Part shown: positions 52,717 through 59,913 of the stretch, one piece after another
Position numbering within the stretch: position 1 is the stretch's first letter
How the letters are laid out: each line of letters begins with the position of its first letter
IMG/VR virus record: IMGVR_UViG_3300032116_000209
Span: 1-59,913 of that record
DNA length: 59,913 nt
Reading direction: 5' to 3' (one strand)
Source of the DNA: a virus
The notes under the pieces: generated by a model
The model's input: only the letters and a program-made list of their open reading frames with translations
Databases searched by the model: none
What the model was told of the DNA's origin: nothing
Program-made: the position numbers and the translations under genes

Positions 52717-53399
52717 TATTCCTGATCCCATTTTGGATCATACATATCTGGTGTATGATACTTTTTGCTATAGTCAAGCATAGTCACAATTGAATACTTT
52801 GTTCCAGAATGAACTGGCATTGCTTGGTGGGGATACATGAAGTTTGATGGGAAAATATAGAGATCTCCAGCCTTTGGTTTAATATTTAAATTTTGTAACC
52901 TAAAGAACAACTCTCCTCCATCATAGTCATCATTTACATACGCAACTAAAGATACTGTGCAGTTATAAGAATATCCGTGGTCGTGGTGCTCCATAAAGTG
53001 CTGTCCTGGACCGTATTTAATAAAGTTAAAAGCCTCCCAATATTTTAGTGGCATAATATTATAGTCTCTGCGATAATCCTCTACTGCTGCTGCCTGAGCA
53101 TCATAAACATCTTGCCAAAGTGCCTGAAGTTTTAGAGAGTCTTCACTCTTATCTGCTTCTATGTCTGTCTTCTTAAATTTAAAGTCAACACAATCTCTAT
53201 AGTCTGGCATTAGTTGTTGATAGCCAACATACGCTGGCATCCAGTGATACCTCTTACCTTCTGGAGACAACTCGCCATACCCAGCAACAGAGCCCAGAAT
53301 GCTTTCTAGTCTATTGATTACATCAAACTCTTTTTTTATAACTCCTCTATAACAAGTTATTCCATTTCCAAGATTTTCTTTTTCTGTCCAAGTTTGCAT
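52716..53399 (-). CDS. 2OG-Fe(II) oxygenase, prolyl 4-hydroxylase-like (array member 2)
   Basis: A 227-aa protein with H138/D140 (FMEHHDHG), H191 (YPHQAM) and K201 (GTKYSIV). Family block AYVNDDYDGGELFF (about 143-156). It is clearly paralogous to array member 1: both read NF-KY then HF--H-DHG--YNCTVS around the first iron ligands. The stop overlaps the start of the DUF6065-like gene, forming a two-gene unit that is repeated just upstream. Confidence 0.88.
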   Translation of the reverse strand: MQTWTEKENLGNGITCYRGVIKKEFDVINRLESILGSVAGYGELSPEGKRYHWMPAYVGYQQLMPDYRDCVDFKFKKTDIEADKSEDSLKLQALWQDVYDAQAAAVEDYRRDYNIMPLKYWEAFNFIKYGPGQHFMEHHDHGYSYNCTVSLVAYVNDDYDGGELFFRLQNLNIKPKAGDLYIFPSNFMYPHQAMPVHSGTKYSIVTMLDYSKKYHTPDMYDPKWDQE

Positions 53400-53407
53400 T
53401 TTATCTC

Positions 53408-54175
53408 CTATTTATACTCTCTTCTTGACCATACTTTGTTCTTGTATACCCCGCCATCTGGCTGACGGAAGAACTGCATGTTCTTAACCATTTTATCATA
53501 TATCTGAGACTGGTCTAAAATATCTATCTCATGTTCCCAATTTTCTCTTTTAAATGGAAGTACCTGTAAGTATGGTGTTCCTGCTGGAATTGTTCCTTCC
53601 CAACCCTCTACTATAAAAAATGGGAAACTTCCCAAAAGGTGTACCTTATCGCTATCTACAACTCCCGTTGTGTTAACAAACGGAAGATCAAATCTATTCA
53701 TAGGAGTCATAAATAGTGCACTATAGCCTTCTGGCAATTCTAATCCCCATGGAGAACTCCAAGCAAAATGATAACCGTAGTATCCTTTGGGGTGTTCAAA
53801 CTGTGGCATTGGTGGTCTTTGAGTGCAAAAGTCTTTATATCTTGGGTCATCAATAGTAACATTTATGATGCCTTGAGAATTTTTAGAAAATGTTAAATCG
53901 CATGGAGTTTTAAAAACATATCCAGTTGCAAACGCATCCATAATGGCTGGACAGGCTTTCCATGTTGGAATTTTTCCATAGTCATCCGTTGTTCCTTCTT
54001 TTGGAAATGGACAAACCTCTTTTGTTGCTTTATAGTATTCTCCATTTGGCATTTTTGCAAATCTGTCTGCATCTTTGTACCAGTCTGGAATTTCTTTTTG
54101 GGTAGGTACAGGAACAGAAATATCTTCTTTATTTAGCCAAGGCCTAAACGATCTAAACTTAGCAACCAAAGACAC
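53408..54175 (-). CDS. DUF6065-like protein (first copy)
   Basis: A 255-aa protein starting with GTG that overlaps the stop of array member 1 (TAGTG). The opening VPVPTQKEIPDWYKDADRFA is Pro/Trp-rich. From about residue 70 it follows the same order of blocks as the protein at 52000-52716: a CPA..MDAF..GYV segment, SPWGLELPEGYSALFMTPMN, then IPAGTPYLQVLPF against SGTPIATIIPISL. It is probably a partner of, or substrate adaptor for, the oxygenase encoded with it; function unknown. Confidence 0.6.
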   Translation of the reverse strand: MSLVAKFRSFRPWLNKEDISVPVPTQKEIPDWYKDADRFAKMPNGEYYKATKEVCPFPKEGTTDDYGKIPTWKACPAIMDAFATGYVFKTPCDLTFSKNSQGIINVTIDDPRYKDFCTQRPPMPQFEHPKGYYGYHFAWSSPWGLELPEGYSALFMTPMNRFDLPFVNTTGVVDSDKVHLLGSFPFFIVEGWEGTIPAGTPYLQVLPFKRENWEHEIDILDQSQIYDKMVKNMQFFRQPDGGVYKNKVWSRREYK

Positions 54176-54888
54176 TACTTGTGTCCTAGTTCATTGATGT
54201 CTGTCATTACAACGACACAGTACTTTGTTCCTTCTTTCATAGGCAATGATGCATGCTCATAAATATAATTTGATGGACAAAGAACAATATCTCCTATTTT
54301 TGGAGTATGGGTATAGTTGTCCATTCTTGGAAACTTAATTTCTCCGCCTTGATAGTCTTCATTTATGTAAACAACAGCAGAAACTGTGCAGTTATACATT
54401 GGCCCATGATCTGCATGGATGTTAAAGTGAGTTCCCTCACCTTCGTATTTTACAAAGTTAAACGCTTCATAATATACTACATTAATTCCCCAGTACCGTG
54501 CATAATCGTCAACACAGAACTTTAACTTTTGATAAATTTCTTCATGAAGATCTAGCAATTCAGCATTATGCTCATCCCTTGGTCCCAAATTCTCTTGTTT
54601 AAATCTAAAATCTACAGCATCTCTAGCCTTTTTAATTGGAATATCAGAATTCGTTACCTTTGCTTCAGACCACTTGTATTTTCCGTTACCGCCCAAGTTT
54701 GACTCAAGAACTTTGATATATCTTTCAGAGTCTTCCTTTGTAAAAGTATTTCTATATAGGTTTATACCAAGTGCTGGGTTTTCAACTAATATGTTGTTGC
54801 CTATAGTTCTTGACGGATATCTGTTTATTGCTGTTTCTGATCTATCCTTAGTAAACCAAGGTGTTTCATTTTCGTCGTAAATTGTCAT
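54175..54888 (-). CDS. 2OG-Fe(II) oxygenase, prolyl 4-hydroxylase-like (array member 1)
   Basis: A 237-aa protein with H148/D150 (FNIHADHG), H202 (YEHASL) and K212 (GTKYCVVV). Family block VYINEDYQGGEIKFP (about 163-177), KIGDIVLCPSN. First gene of the array, behind a TGA-TATACT promoter and an AAAGGA ribosome site. It pairs with the DUF6065-like gene that follows. Confidence 0.88.
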   Translation of the reverse strand: MTIYDENETPWFTKDRSETAINRYPSRTIGNNILVENPALGINLYRNTFTKEDSERYIKVLESNLGGNGKYKWSEAKVTNSDIPIKKARDAVDFRFKQENLGPRDEHNAELLDLHEEIYQKLKFCVDDYARYWGINVVYYEAFNFVKYEGEGTHFNIHADHGPMYNCTVSAVVYINEDYQGGEIKFPRMDNYTHTPKIGDIVLCPSNYIYEHASLPMKEGTKYCVVVMTDINELGHK

Positions 54889-54915
54889 AATATTCCTTTG
54901 TTAGGCTATAACTAT

Positions 54916-54924
54916 AGTATATCA
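54916..54924 (-). promoter_or_regulatory. Extended -10 promoter at the head of the oxygenase array
   Basis: Minus-strand TGA-TATACT, in the 58-base gap before array member 1. No convincing -35. The leader would be about 22 bases and carries AAAGGA. Confidence 0.5.
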
Positions 54925-54946
54925 CAAAGTAACTTATAGTGTATTG

Positions 54947-55375
54947 TTATGCTGCTGAAATTTCTCTAGTAGCATGGTCATATACGACTTTTGTTCCATT
55001 TACTGCAAAAACACACTTGACCAACAAAACTTCTCCAGAAAATGCTGCGTCATATAGTGCTGCCTTTTCTGAATCAGAATTAACACTAATTCTGTGGATT
55101 ATTTTATTATCACATAGAAAACCATACTGTCGATATGCGTCCTTTTGCTCTTGTGACAATTCAAAAAAATCTGGTTTTGCAGTTCCATCAAAAGACGTAC
55201 CATTCCATGTGGCGCCCATAGTTGCTGTCGACTTGTGGTTATTCAAGTCTATTCCTATGATAGGGAGATTTTTTTCCCACTCAGAATCAAGACGCTCTCT
55301 TAATTCACCGTCACTTCTAAGTGCTGCTATTACATCATAAGTGTTTCCACTATCTTTGACTAATATTGCGTACAT
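54947..55375 (-). CDS. Unknown 142-aa protein between appendage gene and oxygenase array
   Basis: Starts MYAILVKDSGNTYDVIAALR, followed by a helix, strands and a second helical segment (SQEQKDAYRQYGFLCDNKII). No domain recognised and no signal peptide. Two cysteines only. It has its own extended -10 promoter and an AAGGAG ribosome site. It may be a small virion or chaperone protein for the appendage encoded just upstream. Confidence 0.55.
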   Translation of the reverse strand: MYAILVKDSGNTYDVIAALRSDGELRERLDSEWEKNLPIIGIDLNNHKSTATMGATWNGTSFDGTAKPDFFELSQEQKDAYRQYGFLCDNKIIHRISVNSDSEKAALYDAAFSGEVLLVKCVFAVNGTKVVYDHATREISAA

Positions 55376-55397
55376 ATTTTATATCTCCTTTTGTCAT

Positions 55398-55406
55398 AGT
55401 ATATCA
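55398..55406 (-). promoter_or_regulatory. Extended -10 promoter before the 142-aa gene
   Basis: Minus-strand TGA-TATACT in the 37-base gap; the AAGGAG-led ATG lies about 22 bases downstream. Confidence 0.45.
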
Positions 55407-55412
55407 TCCCTA

Positions 55413-56402
55413 TTAGCATCCACAGCCACCGCAACATGCTGGACATGCTTGCCAACAATAACTTCTTACGCATCCTGAGCAACCGCTGCTGCTAGTAAAT
55501 GATGGTGGGAAGAACGGTGGGAAGAATGGGAAGAATGGGAAGAATGGTGGGAAGAATGGGAAGTAAGGGAAGAATGGGAAGAACGGTGGGAAGAATGGGA
55601 AGAATGGGAAGAATGGTGGGAAGAATGGGAAGTAAGGGAAGAATGGGAAGAACGGTGGGAAGAATGGGAAGAATGGGAAGAATGGTGGGAAGAAGGGGAA
55701 GTAAGGGAAGAATGGGAAGAACGGTGGGAAGAATGGGAAGAATGGTGGGAAGAACGGCGGGAAGAATGGAAAGAATGGGGGGAAAAATGGGGGAAAGAAT
55801 GGAGCAATTGTAGTTACACTACCAGAAGAAGCAGATGTTCCAGAGTTACCATTAGCATTTGTTGCGTAAACGGTGTATGTCTGAGATGTATTTGCTTCTT
55901 GAGAAACTGTTACAGATGTTGAAGCAGTTGAGCCAGTCTTTCCATCTGAAGATGCCCAAGTATATCCAGTAATTGCCTTACCACCATTTGCTGGGGCAGA
56001 CCAAGAAACTGTATCTGCGTCTACTCCTGCAGTTGCTGTTGGTGCAGAAGGTGTTGCTGGAACAGTCGTTGCTGTTACAGAAGAAGACGCTGCAGATGCA
56101 GCAGAAGTTCCTGCAGCATTTGTTGCAGTAACTGTAAATGTATAAGCAGTATTAGATGCTAAACCTGTTACTCTAACTGGAGATGATGCGCCAGTTCCAG
56201 TAAATCCTCCAGGGGAAGATGTAACTGTAAAAGATGTTGCTGCTGGAGAAAGCGCAGGTAATGTAAAAGATACATCTACTGCTCCATTATTAAATGCACG
56301 ACCTGTTCCTACATCTGTCGCACCAGTAATGGTTGGTGTTAATGGCTCCAAAAAGTCATTTGATGCTTGGGACTTTCTACCTGTCTTCTTACCTGCTGCC
56401 AT
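55413..56402 (-). CDS. Fn3 protein with Phe/Pro repeat and Cys-rich tail
   Basis: A 329-aa protein in four parts. Residues about 22-115 and 116-200 are two Fn3-like domains (ASNTAYTFTVTATNAAGTS; AITGYTWASSDGKTGS; QTYTVYATNANGNSG). Residues about 203-300 consist almost only of Phe and Pro with a few Tyr (PPFFPFFPYFPFF pattern, 23-residue period). Residues about 301-329 hold eight cysteines among Ser and Gly (GCSGCVRSYC, ACPACCGGCGC). The first 15 residues are basic. It lies between a fibre gene and the oxygenase array. A surface adhesin or tail appendage is likely; the Pro-rich block is a natural candidate substrate for the hydroxylases. Confidence 0.75.
   Translation of the reverse strand: MAAGKKTGRKSQASNDFLEPLTPTITGATDVGTGRAFNNGAVDVSFTLPALSPAATSFTVTSSPGGFTGTGASSPVRVTGLASNTAYTFTVTATNAAGTSAASAASSSVTATTVPATPSAPTATAGVDADTVSWSAPANGGKAITGYTWASSDGKTGSTASTSVTVSQEANTSQTYTVYATNANGNSGTSASSGSVTTIAPFFPPFFPPFFPFFPPFFPPFFPFFPPFFPFFPYFPFFPPFFPFFPFFPPFFPFFPYFPFFPPFFPFFPFFPPFFPFFPYFPFFPPFFPFFPFFPPFFPPSFTSSSGCSGCVRSYCWQACPACCGGCGC
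55503..55800 (-). repeat. 69-bp tandem repeat coding the Phe/Pro block
   Basis: Units begin at about 55512, 55581, 55650 and 55719 (GAACGG landmarks on the plus strand, spaced exactly 69), each coding 23 residues; shorter degenerate units flank them. One strand is very purine-rich. Such a tract should expand and contract easily and is hard to assemble. Confidence 0.9.
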
Positions 56403-56431
56403 TTTATCTCCTAGTTTCTATTAAATTTTTA

Positions 56432-58207
56432 CTACGCTGTTAGATCGCCATAAACGACCCAAGTGTTTGCTGCTCTCTTTAGGAGGGTAGCGGAAGACCA
56501 TCTTGTTCTCAACTTTAGTCCAGGAGTTGCGTTTACTGTAACTGATCCGCTTACTGGAGCAATTGTAACCTGTCCTGTGTTTGTTTGAAGAATGTCGATA
56601 GTTGTTCCTATTGGATAGTTTACAGTTGAATCCAATGGGATTGTGAGAGTTGTTGCTGATGTAGAGTCTACCTCAATCAACGAGTCTCTATGAGTTAGTT
56701 GGGAAAGAGCATAGGATGCTGTCTTTTGAACGATAGGAGTTCTTGAAGGAACGCCTTCCTTTGTCTGTGTACCGTCTGAGAATACAACACCTGCAGATGG
56801 AGTTACTGTGGTTGCTTCAAGAGCACCTACTGCAAGGGCATCAAGAGATCCCTCTCCGAATGCTACTGTTGTTGATGGCTCTGTGGCTACATCTTTAAAC
56901 AACTTCCACTTAGCATCTGATACGTCTCTTACGATACCTGCATGCTTTGCAGATCCATCATTATAAGCAACGACAATACCAAGGTCAACTGTATTTGCTG
57001 CATTCTGATGAGCAAGTTGAACCATATTATCTTCGATTGTAATAGATGTTGCGCTTGCATTAAATGTTGTACCATTAACAGTCAAGTTTCCGTCAACTGT
57101 AAGGTTTTGGTCAATTTCTACTGAACCAGTAAATGTTGCACCAGAGAGTGAAGCCTTTGCATCAAGTGCTGTCTGTGTAGCAGTTGATACTGGCTTGTCT
57201 GCATCTGAAGTGTTATCAACATTTGCAAGTCCTACTGAAGACTTTGTGAGTGCTGCTACTGCTGCTGTTATTTCTGCATCAGTATAAGATGCTGCTGCCG
57301 TAACTGCGTCTGATTCTGCTGCGTCTGCATATGCTTCTGTTGCAAGAAGTGCTGTATTGGCAATGCCGTGAACATTCAAAGTTTCAGCATTGTGTGTAGT
57401 TACTGCATCATCTGCATAAGTCTTGGTTGCAACTGTGGAATCAATATCAAACTGGCCTGATCCAGAATTCCAATCAATTCCAACACCAGCAAGTGTTGCT
57501 TGATCTACTTCTGCTCCATTAATTGCATTTGTAAGATCTGTCTGTGTTACTAGATCTGCTGTATTTACAATACCGTGGACATTTTCTGTCTCAGCCTCAT
57601 GAAGACCCAATGCTGAAGCAGCAGCAGTTGCTGCATCATTAACATCGGAAGTTGTTGCAAGAAGTGATGTATCTGCAATACCATGTACTGCTAATGTTAG
57701 TGCCTCATGTGCACCTAGTGCTGCTGAAGCAGCAGTTTCTGCATCATTAACATCTGAAGTTGTTGCAAGAAGTGATGTATCTGCGATACCATGCACTGCC
57801 TGTGTAAGTGACTCGTGTGCTGAAAGGGCTGTCGCTGCTCCTGTTGCTGCATTATTGACATCTCCTGTTGTTGCAAGAAGAGATGTGTCTGCAATGCCGT
57901 GAACCATTGTGGAGGCATTTGTGTGATTGGATACAGTTGTTCCAATTGTTAAATAAAATTGTGGATCATCTCCAACGGCTGCTGCTAGTTCATCAAGGGT
58001 ATTAAGGAGTCCTGGTGCATTATTTACAATGGCTGCTAATTCAGAAGCATTGGCAAAGTACTGTAGTGCAGACCATGTTGAAGAGCCATTACCCATCTTA
58101 AATTTACTTGTGTCAGTTTCAAAACCGATTTCACCTGCTGCGAGAACTGGGTTAGCAGCCGTCCATTGTGCTGCAGTTCCTCTGCGCTGTTGCATTCTTG
58201 TTGCCAT
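56432..58207 (-). CDS. Tail fibre-like protein with 36-residue repeats
   Basis: A 591-aa protein. The N-terminus MATRMQQRRGTAAQWTAANP then LAAGEIGFETDTSKFKMG is the attachment motif of many phage fibre and tropism proteins. Residues about 100-230 are tandem repeats built on VHGIADTSLLATTSDVNDA, likely a trimeric shaft. Residues about 360-480 contain a SVEIDQNLTVDGNLTVNGTT triple-helix-like segment, and the C-terminus is a small strand-rich head (DSLIEVDSTSATTLTIPLDS). A GAGAG ribosome site precedes the ATG. Confidence 0.8.
   Translation of the reverse strand: MATRMQQRRGTAAQWTAANPVLAAGEIGFETDTSKFKMGNGSSTWSALQYFANASELAAIVNNAPGLLNTLDELAAAVGDDPQFYLTIGTTVSNHTNASTMVHGIADTSLLATTGDVNNAATGAATALSAHESLTQAVHGIADTSLLATTSDVNDAETAASAALGAHEALTLAVHGIADTSLLATTSDVNDAATAAASALGLHEAETENVHGIVNTADLVTQTDLTNAINGAEVDQATLAGVGIDWNSGSGQFDIDSTVATKTYADDAVTTHNAETLNVHGIANTALLATEAYADAAESDAVTAAASYTDAEITAAVAALTKSSVGLANVDNTSDADKPVSTATQTALDAKASLSGATFTGSVEIDQNLTVDGNLTVNGTTFNASATSITIEDNMVQLAHQNAANTVDLGIVVAYNDGSAKHAGIVRDVSDAKWKLFKDVATEPSTTVAFGEGSLDALAVGALEATTVTPSAGVVFSDGTQTKEGVPSRTPIVQKTASYALSQLTHRDSLIEVDSTSATTLTIPLDSTVNYPIGTTIDILQTNTGQVTIAPVSGSVTVNATPGLKLRTRWSSATLLKRAANTWVVYGDLTA
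57540..57910 (-). repeat. 108-bp tandem repeats in the fibre gene
   Basis: The landmark GAAGTTGTTGCAA occurs at about 57648 and 57756 and, with changes, at about 57864, giving a 108-bp (36-aa) period; a more divergent copy lies upstream in the gene order at about 57540. Boundaries approximate. Confidence 0.8.
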
Positions 58208-58245
58208 TTATCTCTCCTTATGGGGTCTGCCCATGAACTTATCTT

Positions 58246-58254
58246 ATTATAACA
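58246..58254 (-). promoter_or_regulatory. Extended -10 promoter before the repeat-bearing fibre gene
   Basis: Minus-strand TGT-TATAAT in the 55-base gap, about 38 bases before the ATG at 58207. The AAGGAG ribosome site lies in the leader. Confidence 0.45.
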
Positions 58255-58262
58255 TCAATTTT

Positions 58263-58718
58263 TTAATTGAAATTATCTACTACACTACCGCCATCAAATA
58301 CGACTGTCCACTCTGTTGTGTCTGGGCCACCTGCGTCTATTCCTATTCCAAGAGGACTGTTAAAAGATCCACCTTCGTAGAATTGAGACACGATGAAACC
58401 AGTTCCATCAATTGCGGTATCGTGAATGTGCTGCGGAAGATTATTTGTATCATCAATAGTTGCTTGTGTGTACCAAGTACCATTGTAATAAAAATTAACT
58501 CTGTTTGTTAGAGTGTCTAACCACTGAGTTCCATTAGTTGGGGATGAAGGAGCAGTTGAGCCTACAGCCATAGATCCTGTTAAAGAGTCTACATACTCCT
58601 TGGTTGCTGCATGTGTAGCAAGAGTTGGTGCTCCTACTGTTACTGCGCCTCCGAATGTACCGCCGTTAGTTACGACAAGTCCATTCTTTACCTTAAAGTC
58701 TTTATCGACTGTTGCCAT
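58263..58718 (-). CDS. Short fibre-like protein
   Basis: A 151-aa protein with MATVDKDFKVKNGLVVTNGG, the N-terminal motif of shaft-type fibre proteins, then ATHAATKEYVDSL and a small C-terminal domain with GSTAPSSPTNGTQWLDTLTN, a common fibre-tip motif for binding glycans. An AAGGAG site precedes it. It shares the ATKEYVD/ATKAYVD helix with the partial fibre gene before it, so these may form one fibre in sections. Confidence 0.7.
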   Translation of the reverse strand: MATVDKDFKVKNGLVVTNGGTFGGAVTVGAPTLATHAATKEYVDSLTGSMAVGSTAPSSPTNGTQWLDTLTNRVNFYYNGTWYTQATIDDTNNLPQHIHDTAIDGTGFIVSQFYEGGSFNSPLGIGIDAGGPDTTEWTVVFDGGSVVDNFN

Positions 58719-58749
58719 TTACTGCTCCTTCTTCCAACTATTTATTTTT

Positions 58750-59913
58750 TTACTTCAAAAGAGTTCCGATAACAGCAACTGTTGAGTTGTTGTTAAGGGT
58801 TGCGACACGAAGACGAACATCGTTGCCAGAAACATCTGCTGAAACTGATCCAAGATCACCGTTTGTTCCAACCATTGCGTATTCTGTAATTGCGATATTG
58901 TCTGATGTGTCAAGTGTCAAAATAACCTTTGAAACCTCTGTATGAGATCCATTAGCAATCTTAACAAGGAATTCAGCAGAACGATAGTCTGCCTTGGCCC
59001 ATGAAACTGCTGTGTTTGTGCTTGCAGTTGCAACTTCTGCTGATGCTGCTACTTGCTTTGCTACAGAAGCAATCTCTACTGCAGGGAAATCTGGAGTAAC
59101 TGCTTCAAGAGCAGAAACTGCACGAGCATCTGTGAAGTACATTGTGCCAGAAGAACCTGTTGCGTTTGGATCTTCTGCAAGGTCTGCAGTTGTTGAATCT
59201 GCAACACCATTTTCTGCAGTAATTACAAGACCACCATTACCTGTACCAGTAATTGTGATATTTGTTAGTGTTGCAGTTGTAAGAAGTGCTGCTGCTGAAT
59301 CCTTTGCCTTAGCATCTGTAAAGTATTCGTTTGCGCCTTCTGCAATGTCATCTGTTGTAAGGTTATTAATTGTTGTATTTACACCAGAGATCGCTGTGTC
59401 TGTATAAGAGTTAGCATTTGTCAATGCTGTTGATGCTGAACCTGCTGGATCATAGTTTCCTGCAAGTCCATCAGCATAATCTTCAGCATTTGACTGTGCT
59501 GTTGATGCTGCTGTATCTACATAAGCCTTAGTTGCTGCTTCAAGATTATTTACTGGGTCTGCATGAAGAACAAGAGCACCAGTCATGGTGTCTCCAGCCT
59601 TTGCAACCTTTTCTCCTACTGAGGTAGCAAGGTTTGCTGCAAAGTTGGCGTCATCGCCAATTGCTGCAGCCAATTCATTGAGTGTATCAAGAAGTGCTGG
59701 AGCAGAATCTACAAGATCTGCAACCTTTTGATCAGCATAAGCCTTTGCATCTGACTCTGCTGTATCAGCATATGATTGATATGCTGTTGTAATAGCAGTT
59801 TCACGAGCATCTGTATATGCCTTAGCAGCATTTTCAGCAGCGTTAGCCTTTGTAGTAGCATCTGATGCTGCTGTAGAAATTGCTGCTGCTTGTGCTGCGT
59901 TAGCCTTAGATGT
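58750..59913 (-). CDS. Tail fibre-like protein, 5' end outside the window
   Basis: The open frame runs to the window edge with no stop (388 residues visible), so an apparent start at about 59673 is only an internal TTG. The visible part is Ala/Thr/Ser/Asp-rich helix (NAAENAAKAYTDARETAITT, LLDTLNELAAAIGDDANF), then a shaft segment GDTMTGALVLHADPVNNLEA with ATKAYVD, and a strand-rich end (VAVIGTLLK). The blend is that of a long trimeric fibre. The LLDTLDELAAAVGDDPQF-type block is also found in the fibre at 56432-58207, so they are related. Confidence 0.8.
   Translation of the reverse strand, partial: TSKANAAQAAAISTAASDATTKANAAENAAKAYTDARETAITTAYQSYADTAESDAKAYADQKVADLVDSAPALLDTLNELAAAIGDDANFAANLATSVGEKVAKAGDTMTGALVLHADPVNNLEAATKAYVDTAASTAQSNAEDYADGLAGNYDPAGSASTALTNANSYTDTAISGVNTTINNLTTDDIAEGANEYFTDAKAKDSAAALLTTATLTNITITGTGNGGLVITAENGVADSTTADLAEDPNATGSSGTMYFTDARAVSALEAVTPDFPAVEIASVAKQVAASAEVATASTNTAVSWAKADYRSAEFLVKIANGSHTEVSKVILTLDTSDNIAITEYAMVGTNGDLGSVSADVSGNDVRLRVATLNNNSTVAVIGTLLK

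Noticed and set aside
55503-55800. CRISPR-like look of evenly spaced repeats
   Set aside because: Units are directly adjacent, with no unique spacers, and translate into a clean 23-residue protein repeat.
55499-55813. Plus-strand open frame with Gly-Arg-Met repeats
   Set aside because: It is the complement of the 69-bp Phe/Pro repeat; the repeat keeps several frames open. The minus-strand frame has Fn3 domains, a ribosome site and operon context.

Overview
The window is a 59.9 kb piece of a tailed double-stranded DNA phage genome, or of a phage-derived metagenomic contig. Every gene I can support lies on the minus strand, so transcription runs from position 59913 down to 1. It is AT-rich and tightly packed, with start/stop overlaps and no gene-free stretch of 300 bases. 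The gene set is that of a siphovirus with a HK97-type head and a long flexible tail: HK97-like capsid protein, protease-scaffold, portal, a 2937-residue tape measure protein and no sheath gene. The host cannot be fixed from sequence. An actinobacterial host of low GC (for example freshwater planktonic Actinobacteria) fits the B12-dependent ribonucleotide reductase, the extended -10 promoters and the apparently leaderless starts, but this is inference. I see no tRNA, integrase, holin, separate endolysin, CRISPR array or phage RNA polymerase.

Layout in transcription order. (1) 59913-54947: fibre and appendage genes (a partial fibre, two more fibre-like proteins, an Fn3 protein ending in a Phe/Pro repeat and a Cys-rich tail, and a small unknown). 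(2) 54888-48303: an array of seven 2-oxoglutarate/Fe(II) (prolyl-4-hydroxylase-like) oxygenases with two DUF6065-like genes interleaved, then a short-chain dehydrogenase. (3) 47531-45498: class II ribonucleotide reductase. (4) 45472-32222: a giant LamG-like virion protein, portal, prohead protease with a nested scaffold, major capsid protein, head-tail connectors, major tail protein and two paralogous tail chaperones. (5) 32203-15700: tape measure protein with an embedded kinase-like segment, Cys repeats and LysM, then distal tail proteins. (6) 15700-4640: replication and recombination genes (MerR-like regulator, DnaB helicase, DnaG primase, ssDNA-binding protein, DnaE polymerase, RecA/UvsX, Cas4-like nuclease, RuvC-like nuclease, small PD-(D/E)XK nuclease). 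(7) 4632-56: two glycosyltransferases, small regulators, a MazG/Nmad1-like protein and the terminase subunits.

The most exciting reading is a possible protein hydroxylation-glycosylation system. The phage encodes seven prolyl-4-hydroxylase-like enzymes, a virion-type protein with about 100 residues of almost pure Phe/Pro, and a glycosyltransferase resembling the GT60/PF11397 family, whose characterised eukaryotic member attaches GlcNAc to hydroxyproline on Skp1. The parts are visible in the sequence; their connection is inference. Other notable signals are a HipA/PI4K-like kinase signature inside the tape measure protein, tail chaperones encoded as two separate genes instead of by frameshifting, an in-frame nested scaffold start, and a recurrent TGnTATA(A/C)T promoter that in several cases lies only 5-7 bases before a start codon.
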